DNA of 64,000 nucleotides from CAWJMD01 sp963700925 (GTDB lineage: Bacteria > Actinomycetota > Actinomycetes > Actinomycetales > CAWJMD01): the NCBI GenBank assembly GCA_963700925.1, contig OY969553.1:4216001-4280000 (forward strand), given 5' to 3'. Position 1 is the stretch's first letter. Every line of letters begins with the position of its first letter. Under the pieces are notes generated by a model. That model was not told where the DNA came from. It worked only from the letters and a program-made list of their open reading frames with translations, and searched no databases. Positions 51,132 through 62,217 of the stretch are shown here, one piece after another. The position numbers and the translations under genes are program-made.

Positions 51132-51940
51132 CCACGTCGACGCCCCGCCCCGAGACCTTCCAGATCCCCATCGAGACCGCCGAGCTCTACGAAGCTGCCT
51201 TCGTCCCCGTGTTCTTCGCCCAGTGGGCACCGACGCTGTGCGCTGCCGCCGGCATCGGTCCCGGCCAGCGCGTCTTGGACGTCGCATGTGGCACGGGCAT
51301 CGTCGCGCGAACCGCAGCCGACCTGGTCGGTGCCACCGGCAGCGTCGTCGGGCTCGACCTGAACGAGGCGATGCTCACCGTCGCGCGCCGGGTCACTCCA
51401 GGCGTCGAGTGGCACCAGGGCGACGCGGCGGACCTCCCGTTCGACGACTCGTCGTTCGATACGGTCGTGTCCCAGATGGCGCTGATGTTCTTCCCCGACC
51501 GTCGTGCCGCTATCGAGCAGATGCGTCGCGTCGTGCGCACCGGGGGGTCCGTCGCGGTGCTGGTGCCAGGGCGTCTGGAGACACAGCCGGCCTTCGCGCC
51601 GTTCGTGGCGATGGCAGCCGAGATGGCCGGCCGGGAGGCAGCCGCGCTCCTCGGCACCTATTTCGCCTGCGGTGATCTCGAGGAGCTGACGGCACTCTTC
51701 GAGGCGGCCGCCCTGCGCGTTGTGGAGGCGTCCACCCCGCTCGGTACCTACCGAGCCCCGTCGGTCGACGCCTTCGTCACGACAGAGGTCGAGAGCACGC
51801 CGCTGGTCGAGCGGATCAGCGATGACGAGTACCGGCGCATCCGGGACGGGGCCAGGGAGGTCCTCTCGCCGTTCGTCCTGCCCGGCGGGAGCGTCGAGGC
51901 GCCCTTCGGGTGCAACCTCGTCGTGGCCGCCAGTCGCTGA
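51128..51940 (+). CDS. SAM-dependent methyltransferase
   Basis: 270 aa Methyltransf_11-type protein: VLDVACGTGIVARTAAD (motif I), VVGLDLNEAMLTVARR, LPFDDSSFDTVVSQMALMFFPD and VVRTGGSVAVLVPG. The start FQIPIETAELYEAAFVPVFFAQWAP is a recurring N-terminus in this subfamily. ATG at 51128 overlaps the previous gene (ATGA). The acceptor is unknown. Confidence 0.83.
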   Translation: MTTSTPRPETFQIPIETAELYEAAFVPVFFAQWAPTLCAAAGIGPGQRVLDVACGTGIVARTAADLVGATGSVVGLDLNEAMLTVARRVTPGVEWHQGDAADLPFDDSSFDTVVSQMALMFFPDRRAAIEQMRRVVRTGGSVAVLVPGRLETQPAFAPFVAMAAEMAGREAAALLGTYFACGDLEELTALFEAAALRVVEASTPLGTYRAPSVDAFVTTEVESTPLVERISDDEYRRIRDGAREVLSPFVLPGGSVEAPFGCNLVVAASR

Positions 51941-51975
51941 CTGCGGCTGACCCGTCCGGAGGACGGGGGACGCCG

Positions 51976-51998
51976 TTGTCGGGGTCGACGCTTACGGT
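51976..51998 (+). promoter_or_regulatory. uvrB promoter with DNA-damage (PafBC/RecA-NDp) motif
   Basis: TTGTCGGGG (8 of 9 to TTGTCRGTG) is followed after exactly 8 bases by TACGGT, which ends 6 bases before the ATG. This spacing and sequence fit the mycobacterial RecA-independent DNA-damage promoter. The 15 bases GGACGCCGTTGTCGG also occur upstream of uvrA. Confidence 0.75.
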
Positions 51999-52004
51999 GG
52001 TGCC

Positions 52005-54110
52005 ATGAGACCGACGACCGACCTCCAGCGCCGTGTGGCGCCCTTCGAGGTGATCTCCGACTTCACTCCGTCGGGCGACCAGCCAACGGCCATCGCCGAC
52101 CTGACGCGGCGCATCGAGTCGGGCGAGCAGAACGTCGTACTGCTCGGAGCGACCGGCACCGGCAAGTCGGCGACGACGGCGTGGCTGGTCGAGAAGCTCC
52201 AGCGCCCGACGCTGGTGATGGCGCCGAACAAGACTCTCGCCGCCCAGCTGGCCAACGAGTTCCGCGAGCTGTTGCCCAACAACGCGGTCGAGTACTTCGT
52301 CTCCTACTACGACTACTACCAGCCCGAGGCGTACATCGCCCAGACCGACACCTACATCGAGAAGGATTCGTCGATCAACGACGAGGTCGAGCGGCTGCGG
52401 CACTCGGCCACCAACTCGCTGCTGACCCGGCGCGACGTCATCGTAGTCGCCTCGGTGTCGTGCATCTACGGTCTCGGCACCCCGCAGGAGTACGTCGACC
52501 GGATGGCACAGCTCCGGGTCGGCGACACCATCGAGCGCGACCAGCTGCTCCGCAAGTTCGTCGGCATGCAGTACACCCGCAACGACCTGGCGTTCACGCG
52601 TGGCACGTTCCGGGTTCGCGGCGACACCGTCGAGATCATCCCGACGTACGAGGAGCTCGCGGTGCGCATCGAGTTCTTCGGCGACGAGATCGACAAGCTC
52701 TACACCCTGAACCCGCTGACCGGAGAGGTCGTGCGCCAGGAGGACGAGATGTACGTCTTCCCCGCGACCCACTACGTGGCAGGTCCCCAGCGGATGGAGC
52801 GGGCGATCGGCGGCATCGAGGAGGAGCTCGGCAACCGGCTCGCCGAGCTCGAGCAGCAGGGCAAGCTGCTGGAGGCGCAGCGCCTCCGCATGAGGACCAC
52901 CTACGACATCGAGATGATGCGCCAGGTCGGGTCGTGCTCGGGCATCGAGAACTACTCGCGTCACATCGACGGCCGGGGGCCGGGCACGGCGCCGAACACG
53001 CTGCTCGACTACTTCCCCGAGGACTTCCTGCTCGTCATCGACGAGTCGCACGTGACCGTGCCGCAGATCGGGGCGATGTACGAGGGCGACATGTCGCGCA
53101 AGCGCGCGCTGGTGGACCACGGCTTCCGCCTTCCGAGTGCGATGGACAACCGTCCGCTCAAGTGGGAGGAGTTCCTCGGACGGATCGGCCAGACGGTCTA
53201 CCTGTCGGCGACGCCGGGCTCGTACGAGCTGGGCCGCGGCCAGGGCGTGGTCGAGCAGATCATCCGTCCGACCGGCTTGGTCGACCCCGAGGTCGTCGTG
53301 AAGCCGACGAAGGGGCAGATCGACGACCTGCTCGGCGAGATCCACACTCGCACTGAGAAGAACGAGCGCATCCTTGTCACCACGCTGACCAAGAAGATGG
53401 CGGAGGACCTGACCGACTACCTGCTCGACCAGGGGGTCCAGGTGCGGTACCTGCACTCCGAGGTCGACACGCTGCGACGGGTCGAGCTGCTGCGCGAGCT
53501 GCGGCAGGGAGTTTTCGACGTGCTGGTGGGCATCAACCTGCTGCGCGAGGGGCTCGACCTGCCGGAAGTGTCACTGGTGAGCATCCTCGACGCCGACAAG
53601 GAGGGCTTCCTCCGGTCCGGCACGTCCCTGATCCAGACGATCGGACGCGCGGCGCGCAACGTGTCGGGGGAGGTGCACATGTACGCCGACTCGATCACTC
53701 CGTCGATGGCCACCGCGATCGACGAGACGAACCGCCGCCGTGCCAAGCAGGTCGCCTACAACACGGCGAACGGCGTCGAGCCGACGGCCCTGCGCAAGAG
53801 GATCGCCGACATCACCGACATGCTGCAGCGTGAGGACGCCGACACCGAGCAGCTGCTGCGGGGTGGCGGGGGACGCCAGCAGTCGCGCGGCAAGACGCCG
53901 GTGCCCGGCATGTCGTCGCGAGGCGGCGAGCGCCACCTGAAGCTAGCCACCCTTCCGGCCGCCGACCTGGCCGACCTGATCCAGCAACTCACCGACCAGA
54001 TGCACCTGGCCGCAACGGAGCTGCAGTTCGAGTTGGCGGCACGGCTGCGCGACGAGATCGGTGACCTCAAGAAGGAGCTGCGTGGCATGCAGCGTGCCGG
54101 GCACGCATGA
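52005..54110 (+). CDS. uvrB: Excinuclease ABC subunit B
   Basis: 701 aa, the normal length. It is the damage-verifying helicase-like subunit of nucleotide-excision repair. Walker A GATGTGKSATTAW, the beta-hairpin region (FVSYYDYYQPEAYI), the DESH box (VIDESHVTVPQ) and the helicase motifs GINLLREGLDLPE and QTIGRAARN are present. The last 50 residues hold the UVR motif that binds UvrC (LAATELQFELAARLRDEI). Start ATG at 52005 lies 6 bases after a -10 box. Downstream is a YjbR-like gene 25 bases away. Confidence 0.98.
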   Translation: MRPTTDLQRRVAPFEVISDFTPSGDQPTAIADLTRRIESGEQNVVLLGATGTGKSATTAWLVEKLQRPTLVMAPNKTLAAQLANEFRELLPNNAVEYFVSYYDYYQPEAYIAQTDTYIEKDSSINDEVERLRHSATNSLLTRRDVIVVASVSCIYGLGTPQEYVDRMAQLRVGDTIERDQLLRKFVGMQYTRNDLAFTRGTFRVRGDTVEIIPTYEELAVRIEFFGDEIDKLYTLNPLTGEVVRQEDEMYVFPATHYVAGPQRMERAIGGIEEELGNRLAELEQQGKLLEAQRLRMRTTYDIEMMRQVGSCSGIENYSRHIDGRGPGTAPNTLLDYFPEDFLLVIDESHVTVPQIGAMYEGDMSRKRALVDHGFRLPSAMDNRPLKWEEFLGRIGQTVYLSATPGSYELGRGQGVVEQIIRPTGLVDPEVVVKPTKGQIDDLLGEIHTRTEKNERILVTTLTKKMAEDLTDYLLDQGVQVRYLHSEVDTLRRVELLRELRQGVFDVLVGINLLREGLDLPEVSLVSILDADKEGFLRSGTSLIQTIGRAARNVSGEVHMYADSITPSMATAIDETNRRRAKQVAYNTANGVEPTALRKRIADITDMLQREDADTEQLLRGGGGRQQSRGKTPVPGMSSRGGERHLKLATLPAADLADLIQQLTDQMHLAATELQFELAARLRDEIGDLKKELRGMQRAGHA

Positions 54111-54135
54111 GACACCCGATCGGACGACACCTGAC

Positions 54136-54474
54136 ATGAAGCACGACGAGCTGCTCGCCTACTGCCTGTCCAAGGCCGGCGCTTGGCAGGACGAGCCGTG
54201 GGAGGGCGACGTCGTCGCCAAGGTGGGGGAGAAGATCTTCGCCTTCCTGGGCAGCGGAGGATCAGTCGGCCTGAAATGTGGCGCGAACCGCGATGAGGCG
54301 GACGAGTGGCTGCGCCAGTACCCCGACGACGCAGAGGTGAGCGCCTACATCGGTCGCTACGGGTGGAACAGCCTGAACGTCGGCGGGGCGATCGACGACG
54401 ACGAGATCCGCGAGGCGGTCGATGCGTCCTACGAAGCTGTGGTGGCACGGCTCCCGAAGTCGCAGCGTCCCTAG
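54136..54474 (+). CDS. MmcQ/YjbR-family protein
   Basis: 112 aa. The family signature is visible as KAGAWQDEPWEGDVVAKVGEKIFAFL and GWNSLNVGGAIDDDEIREAVDASY. These small DNA-binding-like (CyaY-fold-like) proteins have no established enzymatic role. ATG at 54136 lies 25 bases after uvrB, so it is probably in the uvrB message. It converges with the deformylase gene. Confidence 0.88.
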   Translation: MKHDELLAYCLSKAGAWQDEPWEGDVVAKVGEKIFAFLGSGGSVGLKCGANRDEADEWLRQYPDDAEVSAYIGRYGWNSLNVGGAIDDDEIREAVDASYEAVVARLPKSQRP

Positions 54475-54504
54475 CTCTTTCGTCCCTACTGGCGAGCGGG
54501 CTCC

Positions 54505-55104
54505 TCAGCCTGCGTCGTGGTCCATGTAGCCGCGCAGTGCGCGTCCGCGCTCACGCCGCGGCAGCCGGTCGAGGTAAACCTTGCCGATCAGGTGGTCGCT
54601 CTCGTGCTGAAGGCAGCGACCGAGCATTCCGCTGCCCTCAACCCGCACGGGTCGGCCTTCGGCGTCGAAACCCTCGACCGCGGCGCAGTCCGCTCTCGGG
54701 GTGTCCCAGCTGTAGCCCGGCAGCGACAGGCAGCCCTCCGACCACACGAGCTCCTCGCCCCACGTCTCGACGAGCACCGGGTTCACGACGAAGCCGACGC
54801 CGTGGTTCGGCGGCTCGCCCGGCTCGCCCGGGTCCTCCACGTCGAGAGGGCAGTCGTAGACGAAGACGTCGTAGCCGATCCCGATCTGGTTCGCGGCCAA
54901 CCCGACCCCGTCGGCCGCGTACATCGACGCGAACATGTCGTCCAGCAGGTGACGCAGGCTGTCGTCGAAGGCGGTGACGCGTTCCGCGGTCGAGCGCAGC
55001 ACCGGGTCACCCAGCTTGCGGATGGGGCGGACGGTTCCGCGCTCGGCGGCCGGCCGCCAGGTGCTCGTGGGCTCGGTGGGTGCTGAGGGCGTCTGGTCAG
55101 GCAC
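54505..55104 (-). CDS. def: Peptide deformylase
   Basis: 199 aa. Removes the N-formyl group from nascent proteins, using Fe2+ or a similar ion. The three family motifs are clear: GVGLAANQIG, EGCLSLPGY (cysteine metal ligand) and QHESDHLIG (the HExxH-type His-Glu pair). An N-terminal Thr/Ser/Pro-rich stretch precedes the fold. The GTG at 55104 is preferred over an upstream TTG, because TAGCGT ends 8 bases before it. Convergent with the YjbR-like gene. Confidence 0.94.
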   Translation of the reverse strand: MPDQTPSAPTEPTSTWRPAAERGTVRPIRKLGDPVLRSTAERVTAFDDSLRHLLDDMFASMYAADGVGLAANQIGIGYDVFVYDCPLDVEDPGEPGEPPNHGVGFVVNPVLVETWGEELVWSEGCLSLPGYSWDTPRADCAAVEGFDAEGRPVRVEGSGMLGRCLQHESDHLIGKVYLDRLPRRERGRALRGYMDHDAG

Positions 55105-55112
55105 GAGAACAG

Positions 55113-55118
55113 ACGCTA
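55113..55118 (-). promoter_or_regulatory. -10 element of def (leaderless type)
   Basis: On the minus strand TAGCGT ends 8 bases before the GTG at 55104. Confidence 0.45.
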
Positions 55119-55244
55119 CCAAGGCGCCCCGGCCCGCCAGGCGAGATCCTTTGGCGTAGTGGCGAGAACGGTTGGTGGATGGCGTATCTTGTGCCCGGGT
55201 TTTCGCATCGCTGCGCCCAGCGAGGCGATCTGGGGAGGGTTCAC

Positions 55245-56588
55245 ATGCCGAGGGGAATGACAGTGCTGCGTCGTCTGACGGTCACCTGTGCCATGGTCTT
55301 CGCGTTGACGGCGGCGGCGGCCGTTCCGTCGACGGCGCTCGGGTACGCGCACCCGAAGGTGGTGTCCGCCAACCCGGTCGACGTCACCCCGCATGTCAAG
55401 GACGGCGCGGTGCTCGCGGTCGCCACGGTAGGAAACCGGGTGTACGTCGGGGGGACCTTCACCGCGGTCGTCAACGCGGGAACGTCCGCTCAGCTGCCGC
55501 GCAGCTACCTCTTCGCCTTCGACCGCGCCACCGGGCTGGTGGTGCCTGGCTTCGCTTCCGCGCTGAATGGCGCGGTCGAGACGATCGCTCCTGCGCCGGA
55601 CGGCACGTCGATCATCGTGGGCGGTCGCTTCACCACGGTCGAGGGGACGGCGCAGCGGTCCTTGGCGATGCTCACGCAGGACGGAAGCCGCGTCGCGGCC
55701 TTTACAGCGAAGACGAACGGGTACGTGAACAAGGTTCTGGTGCGGGGAAACCGGCTGTTCGCGGGCGGCAGGTTCAGCACCGCCAACGGACTGGCGCGGG
55801 GGAGCCTCGCCGGTTTCAACGCGACGAGCGGTGCACTCGACGCCGCCTTCACGATCGGCGTCTCCGAAGGCCGTACGAAGAGCGACGGCAGCGTCACGAC
55901 CCCGGCCGTCCAGGAGATGGACGCCGATGCCAGTGGCTCCCGCCTGGTCGTCATCGGCAACTTCCGCCAGGTCGCCGGGCAGCCCCGCATGCAGGCCGCG
56001 ATGATCGACCTGACGGCGAACGCCCTGTCGACGTGGAGCACGACCCGCTTCCCGAACGGCCCGAGCGGCAGCCTCACCGCCTACCAGTGCGCTCAGGTCT
56101 TCGACACCCAGATGCGCGACGTCGAGTTCTCCGCGGACGGCAGCTACTTCGCCGTGGTCACTACGGGCGGGGCAGCCGACCGCAACCTCGTCAGCCTGTG
56201 CGACACGGCGACCCGCTGGGAGACGACGACAACGGCTGGTGCCAGGGAGACCTGGAAGAACTGCACCGGCGGCGACACGCTGTACTCGGTCGCGGTGACG
56301 ACCCAGCCCGGGGGCACCGGGGGCGCGATCTACGTGGGCGGACACCAGCGCTGGCTCGACAACTGCGGCGGACGCGACAACGCCATGCCGTGGTCGTTCT
56401 CGGCCGAGGGCATCGGCGCCATCGACGCGAACACCGGCCTGGCGGTCAGGTCCTGGAACCCGGGGCGGACGCGAGGCGTCGGCGCCGAGGAGCTGGTCGC
56501 GAACGACATGGGCCTCTACATCGGGAGCGACACGGAGCAGCTCGGCGGCGAGTACCACGAGCGGATCGGGCTGTTCCCGCTCAACTGA
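55245..56588 (+). CDS. Secreted delta-60/beta-propeller-like protein
   Basis: 447 aa. Signal peptide of about 33 residues (LTVTCAMVFALTAAAAVPSTALG), no lipobox. The mature protein consists of repeated units of the delta-60 or propeller type. Examples are VYVGGTFTAVVNAG, IIVGGRFTTVEGTAQ, LFAGGRFSTANGLARGSL and VVIGNFRQVAGQPR. Each unit is followed by a hydrophobic/Asp turn. Several cysteines occur in the last third. ATG at 55245 with GGGGAGGG 5 bases upstream; a second ATG at 55257 is possible. The 140 bases before it form its promoter/leader and the def promoter. Role unknown, probably surface-exposed. Confidence 0.82.
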   Translation: MPRGMTVLRRLTVTCAMVFALTAAAAVPSTALGYAHPKVVSANPVDVTPHVKDGAVLAVATVGNRVYVGGTFTAVVNAGTSAQLPRSYLFAFDRATGLVVPGFASALNGAVETIAPAPDGTSIIVGGRFTTVEGTAQRSLAMLTQDGSRVAAFTAKTNGYVNKVLVRGNRLFAGGRFSTANGLARGSLAGFNATSGALDAAFTIGVSEGRTKSDGSVTTPAVQEMDADASGSRLVVIGNFRQVAGQPRMQAAMIDLTANALSTWSTTRFPNGPSGSLTAYQCAQVFDTQMRDVEFSADGSYFAVVTTGGAADRNLVSLCDTATRWETTTTAGARETWKNCTGGDTLYSVAVTTQPGGTGGAIYVGGHQRWLDNCGGRDNAMPWSFSAEGIGAIDANTGLAVRSWNPGRTRGVGAEELVANDMGLYIGSDTEQLGGEYHERIGLFPLN

Positions 56589-56739
56589 GGCTGCAGCTGG
56601 CGTTGGGTTCAACGCACCACCAACCGCGAGGTGGCGCACATCGCACCATCGCTTCTGCTGATGGAGCACCTCGTGACGTCTCGAGTGAGGTCGTTGTGGA
56701 TGGAACCCCACACCCCGCCCGTCCACGCACAGCGACTCA

Positions 56740-57387
56740 CTACCAGCCGCGGTGCCGCCATTCTGCGAGATGTGGGCGCTCCGCACCGAGGGTGGTGCCC
56801 TTTCCGTGCCCGGGGTAGACGACCGTCGAGTCGGCGTACAGGTCGAACACCCGGGCCTCGAGATCGTCCATCAGGCTGGTGAAGTCGCCCGTTGAGGTGG
56901 TCTTTCCGGGGCCGCCGGGAAAGAGCGAGTCGCCGGTGAAGAGGTGCACGGTGCCGGCGCGATCCGTCCAGGCCAGTGCCACCGAGCCGGGCGTGTGTCC
57001 GCGCAGGTGGACGACGGAGAGCACCAGCTCGCCGACGCGTACGCGGTCGTCATGGCTGAGCCGCTGCTCGATCTCGACGGGCAGGGCGTCGGCGTCGTCC
57101 TCGCCGGCCGCCGTGCTCGCACCGGTGGCCTCGACGACGGCAGGGAGCGCTCGGTGATGGTCCCAGTGCCGGTGCGTGGTGACGACCAGGTCGAGGCGGC
57201 CGCCATCGGCTCCGGTCGAGCCGTGGCCGACCATGGCCAGCAGGGCGGGCGCGTCGTCGGCCGCGTCCACCAGCAGCTGCGCGCCGGTCGTCCCGCACGT
57301 CAGCAGGTACGCGTTGTTGTCCATCTCCGACACGGACACCTGCCGCAGCTCGGCGCCGTCCAGGGCGCTGACCTTGATGGAGCTCAC
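56740..57387 (-). CDS. Metallo-beta-lactamase-fold hydrolase (glyoxalase II-like)
   Basis: 215 aa. The HxHxDH zinc motif is present as THRHWDH; GHTPGSVALAW and FTGDSLFPGGPG provide further ligands, and YPGHGKGTTLGAE ends the core. The layout resembles glyoxalase II or mycothiol-S-conjugate hydrolases, but specificity is not clear. GTG start overlaps the end of the upstream MDMPI-type gene by 4 bases, so the two are translated together. The 151-base gap on its 3' side (56589-56739) holds nothing I can name. Confidence 0.87.
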   Translation of the reverse strand: MSSIKVSALDGAELRQVSVSEMDNNAYLLTCGTTGAQLLVDAADDAPALLAMVGHGSTGADGGRLDLVVTTHRHWDHHRALPAVVEATGASTAAGEDDADALPVEIEQRLSHDDRVRVGELVLSVVHLRGHTPGSVALAWTDRAGTVHLFTGDSLFPGGPGKTTSTGDFTSLMDDLEARVFDLYADSTVVYPGHGKGTTLGAERPHLAEWRHRGW

Positions 57388-58118
57388 CCCCAGGCGGGCA
57401 GCTTGGGCAGCCCACCAGCCGGGGCGAGCAGGCCCGCGCCGTCCTCGCGGCCGGTCGCCCAGCCGAGGAGGGCGCTGGCCGAACCGATGGCCTCGGTGCG
57501 GGGGCTGTCGCCGATGCTGACCCTCTGTCCAGTGTCGCTGGCGACGAGCTCGATCGGTCCCGCACCGTTCTGTGTCAGGCGTTCGCCGGTCTCGGCCAGC
57601 GCGCGGCGGACGAACTCTGGGGGCAGCGCGGCGAACGTGTAGCGCGTGTCGAGGTCGACGTGGTGGAAGGCGACCTCGCGCGAGCGGACGTAGGCCAGGT
57701 CGCGCGCCGGCATCAACGCACCGGTGCTGGTCCTCAGCTCAACGTCGAGGTTCTCCTCGCTCAGTGACAGCAGCTCGTCGAGCAGCCGGTCGGCGCTCGC
57801 CTCGACGTCAGCTTCCAGGTCGGACGCCGACCGTCCGGCACCCGCCTCGATGTCGGCGCTCCGCTGTTCACGGGAGGCGTACATCGGCGTCTCGCTGCCG
57901 GTGCGGGCCCACATCACGAGGTTGCGGAGGCCGTCGGCATTGCGGGCGATGTGCGTGAGGACGTGACCGCGCGTCCAGCCCTCGCACAGGGAGGGAGCGG
58001 CGACCGCCGCGTCGTCGAGGACGTGCAGGGTGTCCATCAACGCGTCGGTCACGTCGGTGAGGACCGTGAGGCTGTGGCGGTACTGCTCCGGCTGGGTGAG
58101 GTCGTCCAGGCTGGTCAC
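57384..58118 (-). CDS. Maleylpyruvate isomerase-family mycothiol-dependent enzyme
   Basis: 244 aa DinB/MDMPI-fold protein. Typical are LCEGWTRGHVLTHIARNADG (first metal histidine) and SREVAFHHVDLDTRYTF (second and third). Such proteins use mycothiol as cofactor and occur only in mycothiol-making actinobacteria. GTG at 58118 is favoured because TAGGGT ends 7 bases upstream; an extended ATG start at 58211 lies without support. It is followed at once by the metallo-hydrolase gene and is divergent from uvrA. Confidence 0.85.
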   Translation of the reverse strand: MTSLDDLTQPEQYRHSLTVLTDVTDALMDTLHVLDDAAVAAPSLCEGWTRGHVLTHIARNADGLRNLVMWARTGSETPMYASREQRSADIEAGAGRSASDLEADVEASADRLLDELLSLSEENLDVELRTSTGALMPARDLAYVRSREVAFHHVDLDTRYTFAALPPEFVRRALAETGERLTQNGAGPIELVASDTGQRVSIGDSPRTEAIGSASALLGWATGREDGAGLLAPAGGLPKLPAWG

Positions 58119-58125
58119 GGCCAAG

Positions 58126-58131
58126 ACCCTA
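58126..58131 (-). promoter_or_regulatory. -10 element of the MDMPI-type gene (leaderless type)
   Basis: On the minus strand TAGGGT ends 7 bases before the GTG at 58118. Confidence 0.55.
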
Positions 58132-58195
58132 GTCGCCATTGCCGTGAGCGTCGCTGTGAGGCCCGGACAGCGTCCCCGCGCCTCCGTGGACGCCG

Positions 58196-58218
58196 TTGTC
58201 GGTGGGGGCACCTAGCAT
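58196..58218 (+). promoter_or_regulatory. uvrA promoter with DNA-damage (PafBC/RecA-NDp) motif
   Basis: TTGTCGGTG, 8 bases, then TAGCAT: an exact fit to TTGTCRGTG-N8-TANNNT. TAGCAT ends 6 bases before the GTG of uvrA. Confidence 0.85.
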
Positions 58219-58224
58219 GATCGC

Positions 58225-61428
<3,204 letters not shown>

Positions 61429-61480
61429 GGGAGCAGCGTCGACGCGACGCGGGCCGACGCTGAGCCGTCCCCTGCCGGCT

Positions 61481-61524
61481 CAAGCCGATCCCAAGCCGAC
61501 CCCAAGCCGACCCCAAGCCGACCT
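61481..61524. repeat. Four tandem copies of an 11-bp unit after uvrA
   Basis: CAAGCCGAYCC is repeated four times (the last unit ends in T) in the 202-base gap between uvrA and the Rieske gene. I see nothing else there except the likely Rieske promoter region. Confidence 0.9.
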
Positions 61525-61630
61525 GTCGCTGACACGATCTTGAGATTGCCTTGAGGTAACAATCAGCCACTCTTGATCGTCGGTGCGACATGCTGGGTCG
61601 CGATCATCCGCCTGACCCAGGAGGACAACG

Positions 61631-62095
61631 GTGACCGAGCCCGCACGCACTCTCGACGACATCTGCCCGTCCCGGCGAACGGTCTTCCAAGGCCTGCTCG
61701 CTCTCGGTGGTGTGGCCCTCGTTCCCGGCGTGATCACGGCGTGCTCGTCCGGTGGTGGCGACTCCGACGACGCGGCCGGCGACGAAGAGGGCGGAGGCAT
61801 CACGGGAGAGATCAGCGCCGCCGACGTAGCGGTGGGCACCGCGGTCGTGGTCGAGCTGGGCGACGACAAGGTCGTCGTCGCACAGCCGACAGAGGGTGAG
61901 TACGTGGCGTTCTCGGCCGTGTGCACGCACGAAGGCACCGACGTCGAGGTCAGCGACGGGCTGGAGCTCACCTGCCCCAACCACGGCAGCCAGTACGACG
62001 CCGGCGACGGTGCCGCCGTGCTGAAGGGCCCCGCGACCAACCCGTTGCGCGCTCTCGACGTGGCCCTGGAAGGCGACCAGCTCGTCATCGGCTGA
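61631..62095 (+). CDS. Rieske [2Fe-2S] lipoprotein
   Basis: 154 aa. Twin-arginine motif SRRTVFQ (14-20), hydrophobic core and lipobox ITAC (cysteine 38) predict Tat export and lipid anchoring. The acidic Gly/Asp/Glu spacer leads to a small Rieske domain. The ligands are Cys98 and His100 (CTHEG) and Cys115 and His118 (CPNHGS), the standard CxH...CxxH set. It is a minimal external electron carrier of the QcrA/Rieske-like type with unknown partner. GTG start at 61631 has GGAGG 6 bases upstream. It stands alone; the next gene converges on it. Confidence 0.9.
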   Translation: MTEPARTLDDICPSRRTVFQGLLALGGVALVPGVITACSSGGGDSDDAAGDEEGGGITGEISAADVAVGTAVVVELGDDKVVVAQPTEGEYVAFSAVCTHEGTDVEVSDGLELTCPNHGSQYDAGDGAAVLKGPATNPLRALDVALEGDQLVIG

Positions 62096-62111
62096 CCCCC
62101 TTGCTCCTCCT

Positions 62112-62132
62112 ACCCACACGCCCCCCGTGGGT
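62112..62132. terminator. Hairpin after the Rieske gene
   Basis: ACCCAC and GTGGGT pair (6 bp) around a 9-base C-rich loop. No T-run follows, so it may be only a weak terminator. Confidence 0.35.
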
Positions 62133-62140
62133 CGCTCATC

Positions 62141-62175
62141 CTGCCGACACAATTCGCGGCCAACTGTGTCGGCAG
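62141..62175. terminator. Perfect 11-bp inverted repeat between convergent genes
   Basis: CTGCCGACACA and TGTGTCGGCAG pair over 11 bp with a 13-base loop, between the Rieske gene and the convergent glycosidase gene. It may end both messages; a U-tract is missing on either side. Confidence 0.5.
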
Positions 62176-62217
62176 GCCGAGCATTGTGGGCAGGGTGAGC
62201 AACGGGCAGGGTGAGGC

